The notes under the pieces: model-generated
Told to the model about the DNA's origin: nothing
Database searches by the model: none
The model's input: the letters and a program-made list of their open reading frames with translations, nothing else
Program-made: the position numbers and the translations under genes
In this document: positions 51,053-60,374 of the stretch, in pieces
Layout of the letters: the number at the start of each line of letters is the position of its first letter
How positions within the stretch are numbered: the stretch's first letter is position 1
Source of the DNA: Chloroflexota bacterium
Lineage (GTDB): Bacteria; Chloroflexota; Anaerolineae; Aggregatilineales; UBA2796
Reading direction: 5' to 3'
Assembly (NCBI GenBank): GCA_021325095.1
Contig: JAJPHV010000112.1
Span: 1-64,000, forward strand
DNA length: 64,000 nt

Positions 51053-51499
51053 ATGATTACTCGTCGTAGGCTATCAGTGATACTATTGATATTGGTGGCA
51101 ATCGGCGTCGCCGCTATCCTGACGTTGCGCCGTCCCGCAGCCGGTCCGACAGTTACCGGAACAACGATCTCGGTGGCAGGAGGAAGTTACACCAATATCA
51201 CACCGGCAGATTTGGCAACGATGCTTCAAGCAAAAAACTTCCCTCTAATCAATGTCCATATTCCCTACGAAGGCGAGATCGCCTCGACTGATACGTTAAT
51301 CGCTTATAACGAGATTGACCAACACCTGGATCGCCTTCCGGCGGATAAAACTGCGTCGATTGTGCTGTATTGTCGGAGTGGTCGCATGAGTACGATAGCC
51401 GCCGAACAACTGGTGAAGTTGGGTTACACACATATCTTTAATCTAGATGGCGGAATGATCGCCTGGGAGAAAGCAGGGTATACAGTCAGCAAACACTAG
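51053..51499 (+). CDS. Exported, membrane-anchored rhodanese
   Basis: A 148-residue protein with an N-terminal helix (ITRRRLSVILLILVAIGVAAILTL) and one rhodanese domain. The catalytic Cys is in LYCRSGRMSTIAAEQL, and the ending GYTHIFNLDGGMIAWEKAGY is typical. An exported rhodanese could transfer sulfane sulfur outside the membrane. ATG 51053 was preferred to GTG 51041. It lies 36 bp before ccdA. Confidence 0.83.
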   Translation: MITRRRLSVILLILVAIGVAAILTLRRPAAGPTVTGTTISVAGGSYTNITPADLATMLQAKNFPLINVHIPYEGEIASTDTLIAYNEIDQHLDRLPADKTASIVLYCRSGRMSTIAAEQLVKLGYTHIFNLDGGMIAWEKAGYTVSKH

Positions 51500-51535
51500 A
51501 TTACCCATCGTGTCGGGACAAACAAGGACGCACTA

Positions 51536-52480
51536 ATGCTTAACGTAAATGCATGGCTGGCATTTATCGCGGGCTTCTTGTCGTTTGTTTCGCCTTGCGT
51601 TTTGCCTTTAGTCCCTGCCTATGTCGGCTACATGAGCAATCGCGTCACCGCTCAAGTGGTTTCGGGACTGGCCGTGGCAAACGGACCTGCAATGGCGACA
51701 CGGGTAGTCCAAAAGCAGCGACTTCAGATGGCGCTGCATGGAATTGCCTTTGTTGCGGGCTTCATGTTTATATTTGTCGTATTTGGCTTAGCTATCGAAG
51801 CGGGCACTCAGGCCCTTTCCTCGGCGTTATTTCAAATTCAGCGAGTAATCATTCCACACGTCGGCGGTATCCTCATCATTTTGTTTGGCCTTCATTTTCT
51901 GGGCCTGATCGGACTTGTCGTGCAGTGGCTGGAGCGCCGAACTGTCTTGGATCGTCTAGGGGCAGTTGGACTGCGCATCAAGCGTGGACTGGCGTGGCTG
52001 CAAGCCGCATTATATGCCGACACGCGACTCCAACTCACGCCCCGACGTGAGTATGGCTTGTTTGGTTCAAGTCTAATGGGTGTCATTTTTGCGGCGGGCT
52101 GGACACCGTGTATCGGGCCAATTTATGGAGCAATCCTGACAATGGCTGCCAGCCGTGGGGGCAGTGTCGCGCAAGCAGGCGGTTTGATGGTAATGTACTC
52201 TCTTGGCCTGGGTATCCCGTTCATAATTACAGCCATCGCCCTGGATCGCACACAAGGTGTGCTTAACCGCCTCAAACGCCACTTACGCACTCTCAAAGTT
52301 GCCAGCGGTGTTCTCATGATCGTGATCGGCATTCTGGTGTACACCGATGATTTGCAGCGCCTCTCGCAATTCGGGGCGGCTAACGCGTCCTTCAGCTACA
52401 AGTTGGAAACGTGTACTACAGCCTTTTTCAACGGCACAGTACCTCTGAGTGGTGTCGGAGACTGCCTGTCACGGCCATGA
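51536..52480 (+). CDS. ccdA: CcdA/DsbD-type thiol-electron transporter (copy 2)
   Basis: A 314-residue paralogue of the protein at 11171-12109, aligned end to end: helix-1 FVSPCVLPLVPAYVG, helix-4 GWTPCIGPIYG, and the extra C-terminal tail with two Cys (LETCTTAFF, GDCLSRP). It supplies reductant to exported thiols. It lies between the exported rhodanese and an L,D-transpeptidase gene and under the BlaI-type operator, a different context from copy 1. Confidence 0.9.
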   Translation: MLNVNAWLAFIAGFLSFVSPCVLPLVPAYVGYMSNRVTAQVVSGLAVANGPAMATRVVQKQRLQMALHGIAFVAGFMFIFVVFGLAIEAGTQALSSALFQIQRVIIPHVGGILIILFGLHFLGLIGLVVQWLERRTVLDRLGAVGLRIKRGLAWLQAALYADTRLQLTPRREYGLFGSSLMGVIFAAGWTPCIGPIYGAILTMAASRGGSVAQAGGLMVMYSLGLGIPFIITAIALDRTQGVLNRLKRHLRTLKVASGVLMIVIGILVYTDDLQRLSQFGAANASFSYKLETCTTAFFNGTVPLSGVGDCLSRP

Positions 52481-52535
52481 ATTCGGAAGAAACCGGCGCT
52501 TGATGCGCTCTCACACAATTAATCAAAGGTGACTC

Positions 52536-53615
52536 ATGCGAAAGAATCGCGCGTTTTGGGTTGTCATTCTCATATTTATCCTCATAGGGTCTGGCAAGCA
52601 GATCGCTCATGCAGAGAAATGTAAAACTGAAAATGACGCTGACACGCCACCCTGTGGCGAGATCGGTATCTATGGCATCGAAATGCGGGCTGTGGCCGCT
52701 GAAATGGCCGTTCACCCCCGCCCGGAAGTCACCCCGATCCCAGTCGATGAAAAGATGCTCTATCGACGTGCCTATCGCCGCGTGCTGAAAGAAACTGACG
52801 TTTACAATGCTGCCAATGGGAGTGTCATCGGCCACATCGACAATGGATTTACTTTCGTCAATGCCGGGCGGCGTGTAAACGGCTGGGTCGAGATTCGTCC
52901 CGGCCAGTGGGTGCCAGAGCAAGTGCTTGGCCCAGTTAACAAAGCTGTCTCGAAGTTTGCAGGTGTCGCGTTGCCGAATGGTATGCCTGACCGGGCTTTT
53001 GGCTGGATACTGCTCGACACCAAGCCGAGCCGATCTCCAGGTGCGAAACCTGTGCCCGGAACAACCGAACTAAAGCGGTATACGCTGATCAACCTCTTTG
53101 CGGTTGAGAATGTTGACGGTTGGGAATGGTATCTGATCGGTCCAGACCAATGGATTATCCAGACACGCATTGCTCGTTTACAACCAGTCAAGCGCCCGGA
53201 AGGTGTGAGCGGTAAGTGGTTCGCCGTCGATCTGTACGAGCAAACATTGATCGCCTACGAAGATGATAAAGCGGTTTTCGCAACGCTCATTTCGTCGGGG
53301 TTGCCGAAATGGTCTACGACCGAGGGCCTTTTCACGATATTGGAACGCTACGAACTGATTAAGTTGGGCGGCGCCTACGGCCAGCCCGATTTTTATTATT
53401 TACCCCAGGTGCCCTGGGTGATGTTCTTCAACAAAGATGAACAGGCATTGCATGGCACATACTGGCATGACGGTTTTGGCTACCGCCACAGTCATGGCTG
53501 CGTCAATATGTCAATGACAGATGCGCAGTGGGCCTTTAAGTGGACGCAAGATCAGCCCAACGCCTACGTGTACGTCTATCACAGCGGTGAGTATACGAAT
53601 GGCTCTCCGCGCTAG
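52536..53615 (+). CDS. L,D-transpeptidase (YkuD) with SH3-like N-terminal region
   Basis: A 359-residue exported protein: signal peptide (to AHAEK), an N-terminal part with two SH3b-like segments (VYNAANGSVIGHIDNGFTF..., INLFAVENVDGWEWYLIG), then a YkuD domain ending HGTYWHDGFGYRHSHGCVNMSM with catalytic His and Cys. No LysM repeats. It is the closest relative in the window of the split pseudogene at 4851-8493 and has the same tail (VYVYHSGEYT). It probably makes 3-3 peptidoglycan cross-links that do not need penicillin-binding proteins. Confidence 0.9.
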   Translation: MRKNRAFWVVILIFILIGSGKQIAHAEKCKTENDADTPPCGEIGIYGIEMRAVAAEMAVHPRPEVTPIPVDEKMLYRRAYRRVLKETDVYNAANGSVIGHIDNGFTFVNAGRRVNGWVEIRPGQWVPEQVLGPVNKAVSKFAGVALPNGMPDRAFGWILLDTKPSRSPGAKPVPGTTELKRYTLINLFAVENVDGWEWYLIGPDQWIIQTRIARLQPVKRPEGVSGKWFAVDLYEQTLIAYEDDKAVFATLISSGLPKWSTTEGLFTILERYELIKLGGAYGQPDFYYLPQVPWVMFFNKDEQALHGTYWHDGFGYRHSHGCVNMSMTDAQWAFKWTQDQPNAYVYVYHSGEYTNGSPR

Positions 53616-53714
53616 TTGCCTGGCGTCCTGCAACTCACCCCATACTTTTACAGGAGGCCACAGGTATAGCTGACTGTAAAGCCAGTAATGAGCCTTGCTT
53701 GCTCACGATCAGCG

Positions 53715-55994
53715 CTAATCTCCGGTGCCGACGGTTGGCAAGCCGCCGCGCCACCAGTCCGGCCAGGGCGAAATTTTCAGACCGTAGTAGGTTTCCACGA
53801 TCCGCCTCACGATTGGCGCGGCGATATATGAACCCTCGTTGCTATGCTCTACAATCACGACAATGGCGATGTCCGGGTGATCGGCGGTTTTGCCGGCATA
53901 AGCGGCAAACCAGGCGTGTGGTCGGTCAAATTCGCCACCAGCTTGTGCTGTTCCCGTTTTGCCACATACTGCTGCGCCAGTGAAATTCCGGTATACAAAT
54001 GTCGCCGTGCCGAGTGTCGGGTTGGTGGTTACCTCACACATTGCGTCACGAATGCCGTTGAGTACCTCCGGTTTGAGGCCGAGATTCCCGTTGGCAATTG
54101 GCTTCGCAATATACGTTGGCTCGTTGATGATTCCTACCTTCTTGACCAATAATGGCTGATAAAGTGTTCCACCATTGGCTATCGCCGCGACCATGCGCGC
54201 GATCTGGAGCGGCGTCACCAACACATCACCCTGCCCGATGACAAGGTTCAGGGCGTCGCTGCCCCGCCACTTCGTGCCGGTGATCTGCTCGTAATGGTCA
54301 GGATCAGGCAAGGCTCCCGGTGACTCCGCAACGTCTTTAATGCCTGTAGGCACGCCCAGGCCCAAGCGGCGGGCGTAATCCACGAGAAAGTGCGGGTTCG
54401 CCGCGTTCAGCGTCCAACCCACGTGCCAGAAGCAGGTATCGCACGAGCCAGTCAACGCCTGTTTGAGCGTCAGGGTCCCGTGCGCGCGCTGCGGTGTGAA
54501 GTAGATCCAGCATTTACGCAGCCGGTCACCGAGCGGCCCACCGTTCCAGATGCCTGTACAGGTATACGTACTCTCCAGGCCAAATGTACCGCTATCAGCC
54601 GCCGCTGCCATTGACACGATCTTAAACACCGATCCCGGTGGATACTGGCCTAATGTGGCGCGGCTAAAAGTCGGCTTTCTAGGGTCTTTGGTCCAGGCGT
54701 TGATTAGTTCTTGGGCATTCTTGAGCGACGTATTGGGGTTAAAGGCGTCCACATTGAAATCCGGGTAACTCGCAATCGCTAGAATCTCTCCCGTATGTAC
54801 GTCCATAACAATCGCGGCTGCACCCGAAGACCCGCTGCCCCATACTGAATTGGCGTAAGCGTCTTTGAGCATATCCTGCACCGCTTCTTGTAGTTTGCGA
54901 TCAAGGGTAAGATATACGCTTTGACTCGGTTGAGCATCGCGCCTGGCTAACGTTCGCACGACGACTCCTCGCAGTCGGACAACGAGCCTTGTTTCGCCCC
55001 GCCCCGTGAGCGTGTCCTCCCACTGGCGCTCGATGCCATCAATACCGACAATGGCATCGGGTGGATAGCCACGCACTGTCCAATCATTGACGGCCTCAGC
55101 AGGAATACGTCCGACATACCCAACAACGTGGGGCGCCAGACCGCCCGAGACGTATCGTCGTGTTGGAATACTCGCATATTTTAGGGTGCAGACACGTTCG
55201 AGCGCGGCTTTTTCTGCAATGACGGTTTCCTGGCTCAGTTCACCAATGTCAAAAGCGAAATCGCGCCCCGTGCGATCCCCATAGGCTTTTTGCATCTGTT
55301 CCGCACTGCGATTCTTGAAAACGCGCGCCAGTTCATCAAAACAGTCAGCCGGATTTCCATCAGGGTAGCTTTGTGTGAGGAGCGTGACTCGAATTGCCGT
55401 TCCGTTCTGATCGGCGATTACGTTGCCATCCCGGTCGTAGATGTTGCCACGATTAGGGGTGTTTTGTATCGAATCCAGCGTTCCTCCGTCTTTCATCTCT
55501 GCAATGACATCGCCCGGCGACCACGCGACGCGCCAGCCATCGGGCGTGCTGACCAGATGAAGGGTGCGTGTTGAGTCCGTGAAAACGCCGAAGAGTTGCG
55601 TCTTAAACGTCACATCGTAGGCAATGTCGGCGGTATTTCCCTGTCGAAGGGCGTTGGTCAGTGTATAGGACTTACCTCCCGATAATAACGTCATGGTGCG
55701 CTCGACGTTGGCATACAAGCCCTCAAAGTCTTTACCCACATAGGCATCCTGGCTGTTGACTGCAAGCAGCCTATGCATTGCATTATAATCGTCCAGAGTC
55801 CAGGCGTTGAGAAAGCCTGCGGCAGTGCGTTGCGCATCGTCCAGGCCCAATTGGGCAGTAGGCTGGTTTGGGGTGCTGACGACGCCATACGCGGCAGTAC
55901 GTCCTGTACAAGCCGAGACGAGGATGACTATCACGATGAGGCATGTAAGAAGGTAGATCCGTTGCGCAGAGCGGACGTGCGCAGAAGGCAGCAT
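53715..55994 (-). CDS. Class B penicillin-binding protein with NTF2-like domain (PBP2a/PBP2-type)
   Basis: A 759-residue lipoprotein-like enzyme (lipobox LVSAC near residue 28). Domains in order: NTF2-like MecA_N type (RTAAGFLNAWTLDDYNAMHRLL), dimerisation domain (TPNRGNIYDRDGNVIADQNG), and transpeptidase domain. Active-site motifs: SxxK in YPPGSVFKIVSMAAA, SxD in TGSCDTCFWHVG (as in PBP2) and KTG in AVCGKTGTAQAGGE. It makes D,D cross-links. It converges on the L,D-transpeptidase gene. The start at ATG 55994 is a choice; the frame is open from TTG 56012. Confidence 0.9.
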   Translation of the reverse strand: MLPSAHVRSAQRIYLLTCLIVIVILVSACTGRTAAYGVVSTPNQPTAQLGLDDAQRTAAGFLNAWTLDDYNAMHRLLAVNSQDAYVGKDFEGLYANVERTMTLLSGGKSYTLTNALRQGNTADIAYDVTFKTQLFGVFTDSTRTLHLVSTPDGWRVAWSPGDVIAEMKDGGTLDSIQNTPNRGNIYDRDGNVIADQNGTAIRVTLLTQSYPDGNPADCFDELARVFKNRSAEQMQKAYGDRTGRDFAFDIGELSQETVIAEKAALERVCTLKYASIPTRRYVSGGLAPHVVGYVGRIPAEAVNDWTVRGYPPDAIVGIDGIERQWEDTLTGRGETRLVVRLRGVVVRTLARRDAQPSQSVYLTLDRKLQEAVQDMLKDAYANSVWGSGSSGAAAIVMDVHTGEILAIASYPDFNVDAFNPNTSLKNAQELINAWTKDPRKPTFSRATLGQYPPGSVFKIVSMAAAADSGTFGLESTYTCTGIWNGGPLGDRLRKCWIYFTPQRAHGTLTLKQALTGSCDTCFWHVGWTLNAANPHFLVDYARRLGLGVPTGIKDVAESPGALPDPDHYEQITGTKWRGSDALNLVIGQGDVLVTPLQIARMVAAIANGGTLYQPLLVKKVGIINEPTYIAKPIANGNLGLKPEVLNGIRDAMCEVTTNPTLGTATFVYRNFTGAAVCGKTGTAQAGGEFDRPHAWFAAYAGKTADHPDIAIVVIVEHSNEGSYIAAPIVRRIVETYYGLKISPWPDWWRGGLPTVGTGD

Positions 55995-56153
55995 CTTAGC
56001 AAATGATCTCAATATTTAGTGTCAACCGGATGTGGTCGCAATCGATTTCTGTTGGCTGGACAGCGATAGCGTTGAAGTTGCCTGGTTTCTGGGTGCAACC
56101 ACTGCCTTAACTGTTGTCTATGGCATGACTGGCTAATGGCACTCAAGCAATGT

Positions 56154-56768
56154 TCAGACCTGTGGCGCTGACCCTTCAGGCCACCCCTTGATCTTCTTGC
56201 CGGTATCAATTGTGAGCGCAGTCGCGCCCTCGACTTTAACTGGCCCACCGTTTGTATTGGTCTTGGTGGTACCGCCAGGTGTCGTCACGGTGATCACAAA
56301 ACGATCCAGGTTGCGTGGCGCTGGGCCTAGCCCCTTGATTTTCATGCCGTCGGCCAGGAACTTCGAGCCGTGGCACGGACACTCAAAGCGATTGTTTGCT
56401 TGCACCCACTTGTACAGGCAGCCGAGATGCGTGCAAACCACACTGAGCGCCAGCAGACCCTCGTTGGTATTGCTCAACCAGAATCTAGCGTCAGGCTTGA
56501 CAACAGGCACCGTCCCTTTCTGGGGCAGGGTTGCCGGGTCGATTGTAAATACGCCACCGAACTCACCTGCGCGGAATCGCGGTAAGGAAAACCAAATGAT
56601 TGTGCCTGTCGACTCCGCCAGTAGCAACGCCATGCTGGCTCCCCAAATGTAGTACAGGAACTCACGGCGGCTGACGCCTTTTGTCTGGATGTCAGGGGTG
56701 GCGGGTGCAGCAGCCGCTTTGGTCGGCGCCGCGATTGCTCTTCTCTTAGCAACTGAAGTCGTTGTCAT
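56154..56768 (-). CDS. Rieske [2Fe-2S] protein
   Basis: A 204-residue protein with a Tat-like start (SRREFLYYIWGASMALLLAE), one membrane helix, and a Rieske domain with cluster ligands CTHLGC and CPCHGSKF. It resembles the Rieske subunit of quinol:cytochrome complexes; no cytochrome b gene is adjacent in the window. A GAGGGAAG site precedes the ATG. It is encoded between the PBP and the broken LysM-L,D-transpeptidase. Confidence 0.9.
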   Translation of the reverse strand: MTTTSVAKRRAIAAPTKAAAAPATPDIQTKGVSRREFLYYIWGASMALLLAESTGTIIWFSLPRFRAGEFGGVFTIDPATLPQKGTVPVVKPDARFWLSNTNEGLLALSVVCTHLGCLYKWVQANNRFECPCHGSKFLADGMKIKGLGPAPRNLDRFVITVTTPGGTTKTNTNGGPVKVEGATALTIDTGKKIKGWPEGSAPQV

Positions 56769-56852
56769 GCTTCTTCCCTCCTACGACGCAAGCACATCGA
56801 TCTCCCGAACTTCGAGCGCGATGTGCCCGGCCACCCGCGCCGAAGGGTATTG

Positions 56853-57950
56853 CTACCATTGGACGTGAACCGGCGTTCCAACGTCCGCCCAATTGAACAA
56901 CCACAAGGCTTCATCAGTCGGCATATTAACGCAACCGTGGCTCATCGGATGACCAAAATTGTGATGCCAGTACGTCCCATGGAAACTGTAACCCTGATAG
57001 AAGTACATCACCCACGGCACCCCTGGCAGGTAGTAGCCCGGCCCCGTCATCAACTGTGCTTTAATTTTCACGTAGATCCGGTAATCTCCTTGCACTGTCG
57101 GTGTGCCCGGTAACCCCGTCGATACGAGGACATTTCGGACAAGGACCCCATTCTCATAGGCATACACACGTTGTTCGTGCAGTACAACCTGGATCAATTT
57201 GTTCGATGTGTCTGGCGGGTTTGGACCAGGTGGCACGCCTGCGCTTATTTCCATTGTGGTCGCACTGCCATTTGGCGATGGGATCTGAAGCACCATGCCA
57301 CTATAAATCGTATTCGGATCGCTGATATTGTTAGCAGCAGCGATGTCGGGCCAGGGGACGCCATACTGTCGAGCGATCATGGCGAGTCCCTCCCCGGGCC
57401 GGACGATGTGTGTCCTGGTAGCGCCACCCGCTGTGTTGGTGGGAGAATCCGCAGTTGGAGGGATTGAGCCGGACACAAGGGCGGGCGCATTATCCGAGGG
57501 TACATTGGGTACGGTAGCGCTCGCAGCAGGAGCGATGACCCTGGGATAACTAGTTGCTGACCAGCTTCGATATGGTCAGCATCTGCGATTCGGTTGGCTT
57601 TGGCGAGATCCTGCCAGTTCACGCCGAATTTCCGGGCAATGATGTTAAGCGTATCACCGGGCTGAACCGTGTACAGGGCCGCTATTGGTCGGCGGCGGTG
57701 GCTGCACCTGCACAGCCACCGCGCCGGGGATTGTCAGCACCTGACCCACAAAGATTCGTGTGGGGTCAGCGATGTTATTGGCAGTTGCCAATGCCTCGAC
57801 GGTTGTGCCGTAGCGTAACGCGATGCGGAACAGTGTTTCGCCGGGCGCTACGATGTGCGTTTGTCCCTGAGCCTGTGCTTGGGCAGCCAATGAAAGAAGA
57901 AGTGTGACGACAATAATGACCACGAGGTGATTCCGGCGCAATACGATCAT
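56853..57950 (-). pseudogene. LysM-repeat L,D-transpeptidase with two frameshifts
   Basis: A paralogue of the intact gene at 12267-13439. The first frame gives signal peptide and LysM 1 (HIVAPGETLFRIALRYG) and stops after GPVHGSAR. LysM 2 (YTVQPGDTLNIIARKFGVNW) is in a second frame that begins near 57670-57680. The linker, LysM 3 (HIVRPGEGLAMIARQYG) and YkuD domain (HGTYWHHNFGHPMSHGCVNM) are in a third frame from near 57534-57547. Two one-base indels would restore it. The C-terminal catalytic part is intact but without a signal peptide. It could be real decay or sequencing error. Confidence 0.82.
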
Positions 57951-58034
57951 AACGAGTCTCCCCCACGAGATTTAGGATAATCCTGCCCACACCTTAAATC
58001 CTGGGTGACTAGTAAGCTCTGCTTACTATCGCCG

Positions 58035-58051
58035 TACTATTGACAATAGTA
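58035..58051. promoter_or_regulatory. BlaI/CopY-type operator between the LysM-Ldt gene and blaI
   Basis: TACTATTGACAATAGTA is a perfect 17-bp palindrome. A related half site, TACTATCG, lies at 58024-58031, and a weaker copy, TACTGACGATAGTG, at about 58210-58223. The cluster fits autoregulation of the BlaI-family gene plus control of the divergent LysM-L,D-transpeptidase locus. Confidence 0.7.
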
Positions 58052-58294
58052 CGATAACCAAATATACTTTGTCAAGTATAGAGGGCAAAAAGGTATTCCC
58101 GAAGTTTATTCCTGGGTTGTACTGAATAACCCGACTATCGGCCCGCGAGGCGGAATATTGCAGGGGCACTGGTGAACTAAATCAAAGGAGCATGAGGGCC
58201 GATTTGCCATACTGACGATAGTGAAAACAGCATTGGCTGGATAGGCCAGTGGCGTTCCACTGGTAGTCAATCGGAGTGGGGGGGAGAGATTGCA

Positions 58295-58738
58295 ATGACT
58301 ATTGAACCCGAAATTGGCGTCTTTCGACCAGGTCGCCCAGGCATCCGCAAAGTGCTTGGCGATCTTGAGGCAGAGATCATGGAGATTATTTGGGCGCGCC
58401 CGGCAGACCAGGGAACGACTGTCCGCAATGTCTTCGAGGTTTTGTATGAGCGACGGCGCATCGCCTACACATCGGTTATGAATACGATGACCCGTCTGGC
58501 AAAGAAGAACCTGCTCCGGGCGGAGAAGGGTGATCAGGCTTACGTTTATTACCCAAACTTTACCCAGGACGAGTTTGTTCAGCGTTTTGTTGGCCGCATT
58601 CTTGAGAACCTGTTGGTTGGTCTTAGCGGTGCGACGCTCAGTGGACTCGACGCGCTATCAGATCAGCAGGCTGCCGCGCACGCGCGGAAACTACTCAAAA
58701 AGATTGCCCGCCGCCGCCCTGATGAAGAGGGTGAGTGA
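58295..58738 (+). CDS. BlaI/MecI/CopY-family repressor
   Basis: A 147-residue winged-helix repressor: LGDLEAEIMEIIWARPADQGTTVRNVFEVL, then TSVMNTMTRLAKKNLLRAEK as the recognition region, and a helical C-terminus. BlaI/MecI respond to beta-lactam signalling through a BlaR1 protease; CopY responds to copper. No blaR1 is seen and no CopY-type Cys motif, so the inducer is open. The operators at 50960 and 58035 have the expected palindromic form. GGGGGAGAG precedes ATG. Confidence 0.88.
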   Translation: MTIEPEIGVFRPGRPGIRKVLGDLEAEIMEIIWARPADQGTTVRNVFEVLYERRRIAYTSVMNTMTRLAKKNLLRAEKGDQAYVYYPNFTQDEFVQRFVGRILENLLVGLSGATLSGLDALSDQQAAAHARKLLKKIARRRPDEEGE

Positions 58739-58849
58739 TGCGTCCACTATTCACCCTTCCAAATCCTCTTCTCAGCTTGGGCAGAGTCCCCGGCGTTATT
58801 TAAGATTTCCCGGAAACAGAGTCAGCTTGAGTAATACGTGGAGGAGAAG

Positions 58850-59188
58850 ATGAATGCTAACTCTAAAGTGAAGTCCTGGCTTCCCATGGCGCTGTGCTGC
58901 TTGCCCGGCGTGGCAGTGGTCACTGTCGTAGTTCTCAGCACTGCAATTGGGGGAGCCTCCCTGATTAGCGGGCCGCTGGGCACTGGCCTGGTTGCGTTGG
59001 CAGTGCTGGCCTGTCCGCTGAGCATGGGGGTGATGATGTGGCGCGGGATGAGGCGGAATCCCACGTCCGACAGTTCGATGATGGACTGTTGCGCGCCGGG
59101 CAAGCAGCCTTCAACTGTTGAGTCCGACCGACTGATGGCGCTCCGCGCCCAGCGAAAAGAGTTGGAGCGCGAGATAGCCAACCTATAA
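58850..59188 (+). CDS. Small two-helix membrane protein, DUF2933-like
   Basis: A 112-residue protein with two membrane helices (about 10-32 and 42-62), including VLACPLSMGVMMWRGMRR. The same core, VLACPIGMGLMMWFM, occurs in the next gene, which shows they are paralogues. Cys/Met-rich helix and tail (MMDCCAPG) suggest copper or other soft-metal binding. A short coiled segment ends the protein. GGAGGAG precedes ATG 58850. Confidence 0.68.
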   Translation: MNANSKVKSWLPMALCCLPGVAVVTVVVLSTAIGGASLISGPLGTGLVALAVLACPLSMGVMMWRGMRRNPTSDSSMMDCCAPGKQPSTVESDRLMALRAQRKELEREIANL

Positions 59189-59241
59189 GCCAAGTAAGCG
59201 AACCTTCGATTACCAAATCCCAAGACATGAGGAGATAAACG

Positions 59242-59550
59242 ATGGACCTCAGTAAAATTTTGCCACTCATTGCCGTCTTAGCCTGCCCCATCGGCATGGG
59301 CCTGATGATGTGGTTTATGAATAAGAACATGAACAACCAGGGAGATCACGCTAAACGTGCCGATCAAACGCCGTCCAACTCGGCTGCACGGTTAACTGCG
59401 CTTCGTGAGCAACGCCAAATGTTAGAAGCTGAGATCGCCGAGACTGCCCGATTGTCGGAACTGGAAGCGCAGCGTGAAGCGCTTCTGAGTAGTCAAAGAC
59501 CGGCACCGGATGATGCCGACGTTCCAGCTACCCAACAACTAGCGAGTTAA
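59242..59550 (+). CDS. Small one-helix membrane protein, DUF2933-like
   Basis: A 102-residue paralogue of the preceding protein: VLACPIGMGLMMWFMNKNM in one membrane segment, then a coiled-coil rich in Glu, Arg and Leu (LTALREQRQMLEAEIAETARLSELEAQ). GAGGAG upstream. Its stop overlaps the ATG of the DsbD-like gene. The product may help that transporter or bind metal; unproven. Confidence 0.7.
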   Translation: MDLSKILPLIAVLACPIGMGLMMWFMNKNMNNQGDHAKRADQTPSNSAARLTALREQRQMLEAEIAETARLSELEAQREALLSSQRPAPDDADVPATQQLAS

Positions 59551-60329
59551 TGATGCAGCAGTTCATCCTTGAATGGTACAGGGTATTGAGCGGCCTGTTT
59601 AACGTCCTGGCATCCCCCATTCGCGGTCTGGCTGATGCCATAAACCTTCCCCTCGTTTCGGCGCTGCTTTTTGGGCTGCTCGGCACGACCGCACCCTGCC
59701 AATTGAGTACCAATGTCGCAGCACTCGCGTTTTTGTCGCGCGGAGTGGGCGACCGCCGAAGAATTTGGGGCCAGACGCTGGCTTTCGTCGCCGGTAAGGT
59801 AACGGTCTATCTGCTGGTTGGCGGCGTGGTGGTGGCGCTTGGCCTGCAACTCAATCAGATCGGCGAAAAAGTAATTCCTGTCGTGGTCGTTGCCCGTCGC
59901 GCACTTGGCCCGCTGCTGATTGTAGTCGGCCTGCTTATGCTAGGCTTGCTAAGTTCGCGCCTGTCGCTCGGTGGCCGGTTCTCAAGCTGGCTCAATGAAA
60001 AGGTCGGGCGACGGCAGGGAGTTATCCCTGCCTACCTGCTGGGTGTGGCATTCTCCTTTACCTTTTGTCCAACACTGTTCTGGCTTTTCTTCGGGTTGAC
60101 CATTCCGTTGGCAATTGCATCTCCGGGCGGTGTGGTTTTTCCGGGTGTCTTTGCCATCGGAACCGTGCTGCCGGTGTTGGGGTTGGCAGTGCTGCTTGCC
60201 TCCGGCAAAGTTAACGTGGGGCAGTTTGTGAAGCACTTCAAGGCTGCCAACGTTTGGATTCAGCGTGGGGTTGGCGTTGTGTTTATTCTAATCGGGATCA
60301 ATGAAATCGTGTTGTACTGGCTTATCTGA
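59550..60329 (+). CDS. DsbD/CcdA-superfamily membrane protein
   Basis: A 259-residue protein with about seven helices. Redox cysteines are at LLGTTAPCQLSTNVAALAFL and SFTFCPTLFWLFFGL, replacing the CcdA SPC and TPC motifs (here APC and FCP). This points to the sulfite/thiol or metal-reducing branch of the LysE/DsbD superfamily, so it likely moves electrons to exported thiols. ATG overlaps the previous stop. It is followed by DUF3105 and a chain of exported redox genes. Confidence 0.82.
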   Translation: MMQQFILEWYRVLSGLFNVLASPIRGLADAINLPLVSALLFGLLGTTAPCQLSTNVAALAFLSRGVGDRRRIWGQTLAFVAGKVTVYLLVGGVVVALGLQLNQIGEKVIPVVVVARRALGPLLIVVGLLMLGLLSSRLSLGGRFSSWLNEKVGRRQGVIPAYLLGVAFSFTFCPTLFWLFFGLTIPLAIASPGGVVFPGVFAIGTVLPVLGLAVLLASGKVNVGQFVKHFKAANVWIQRGVGVVFILIGINEIVLYWLI

Positions 60330-60374
60330 TGGAGTTCGCTTACTTTGGCACAACAATCACGGATTCGAGTGAGA

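Noticed and set aside
54420-54450. SCD in place of SxN in the penicillin-binding protein as a damaged active site
   Set aside because: PBP2-type enzymes commonly have SxD at this position (for example SSDTYFY), so SCDTCFW is a normal variant.
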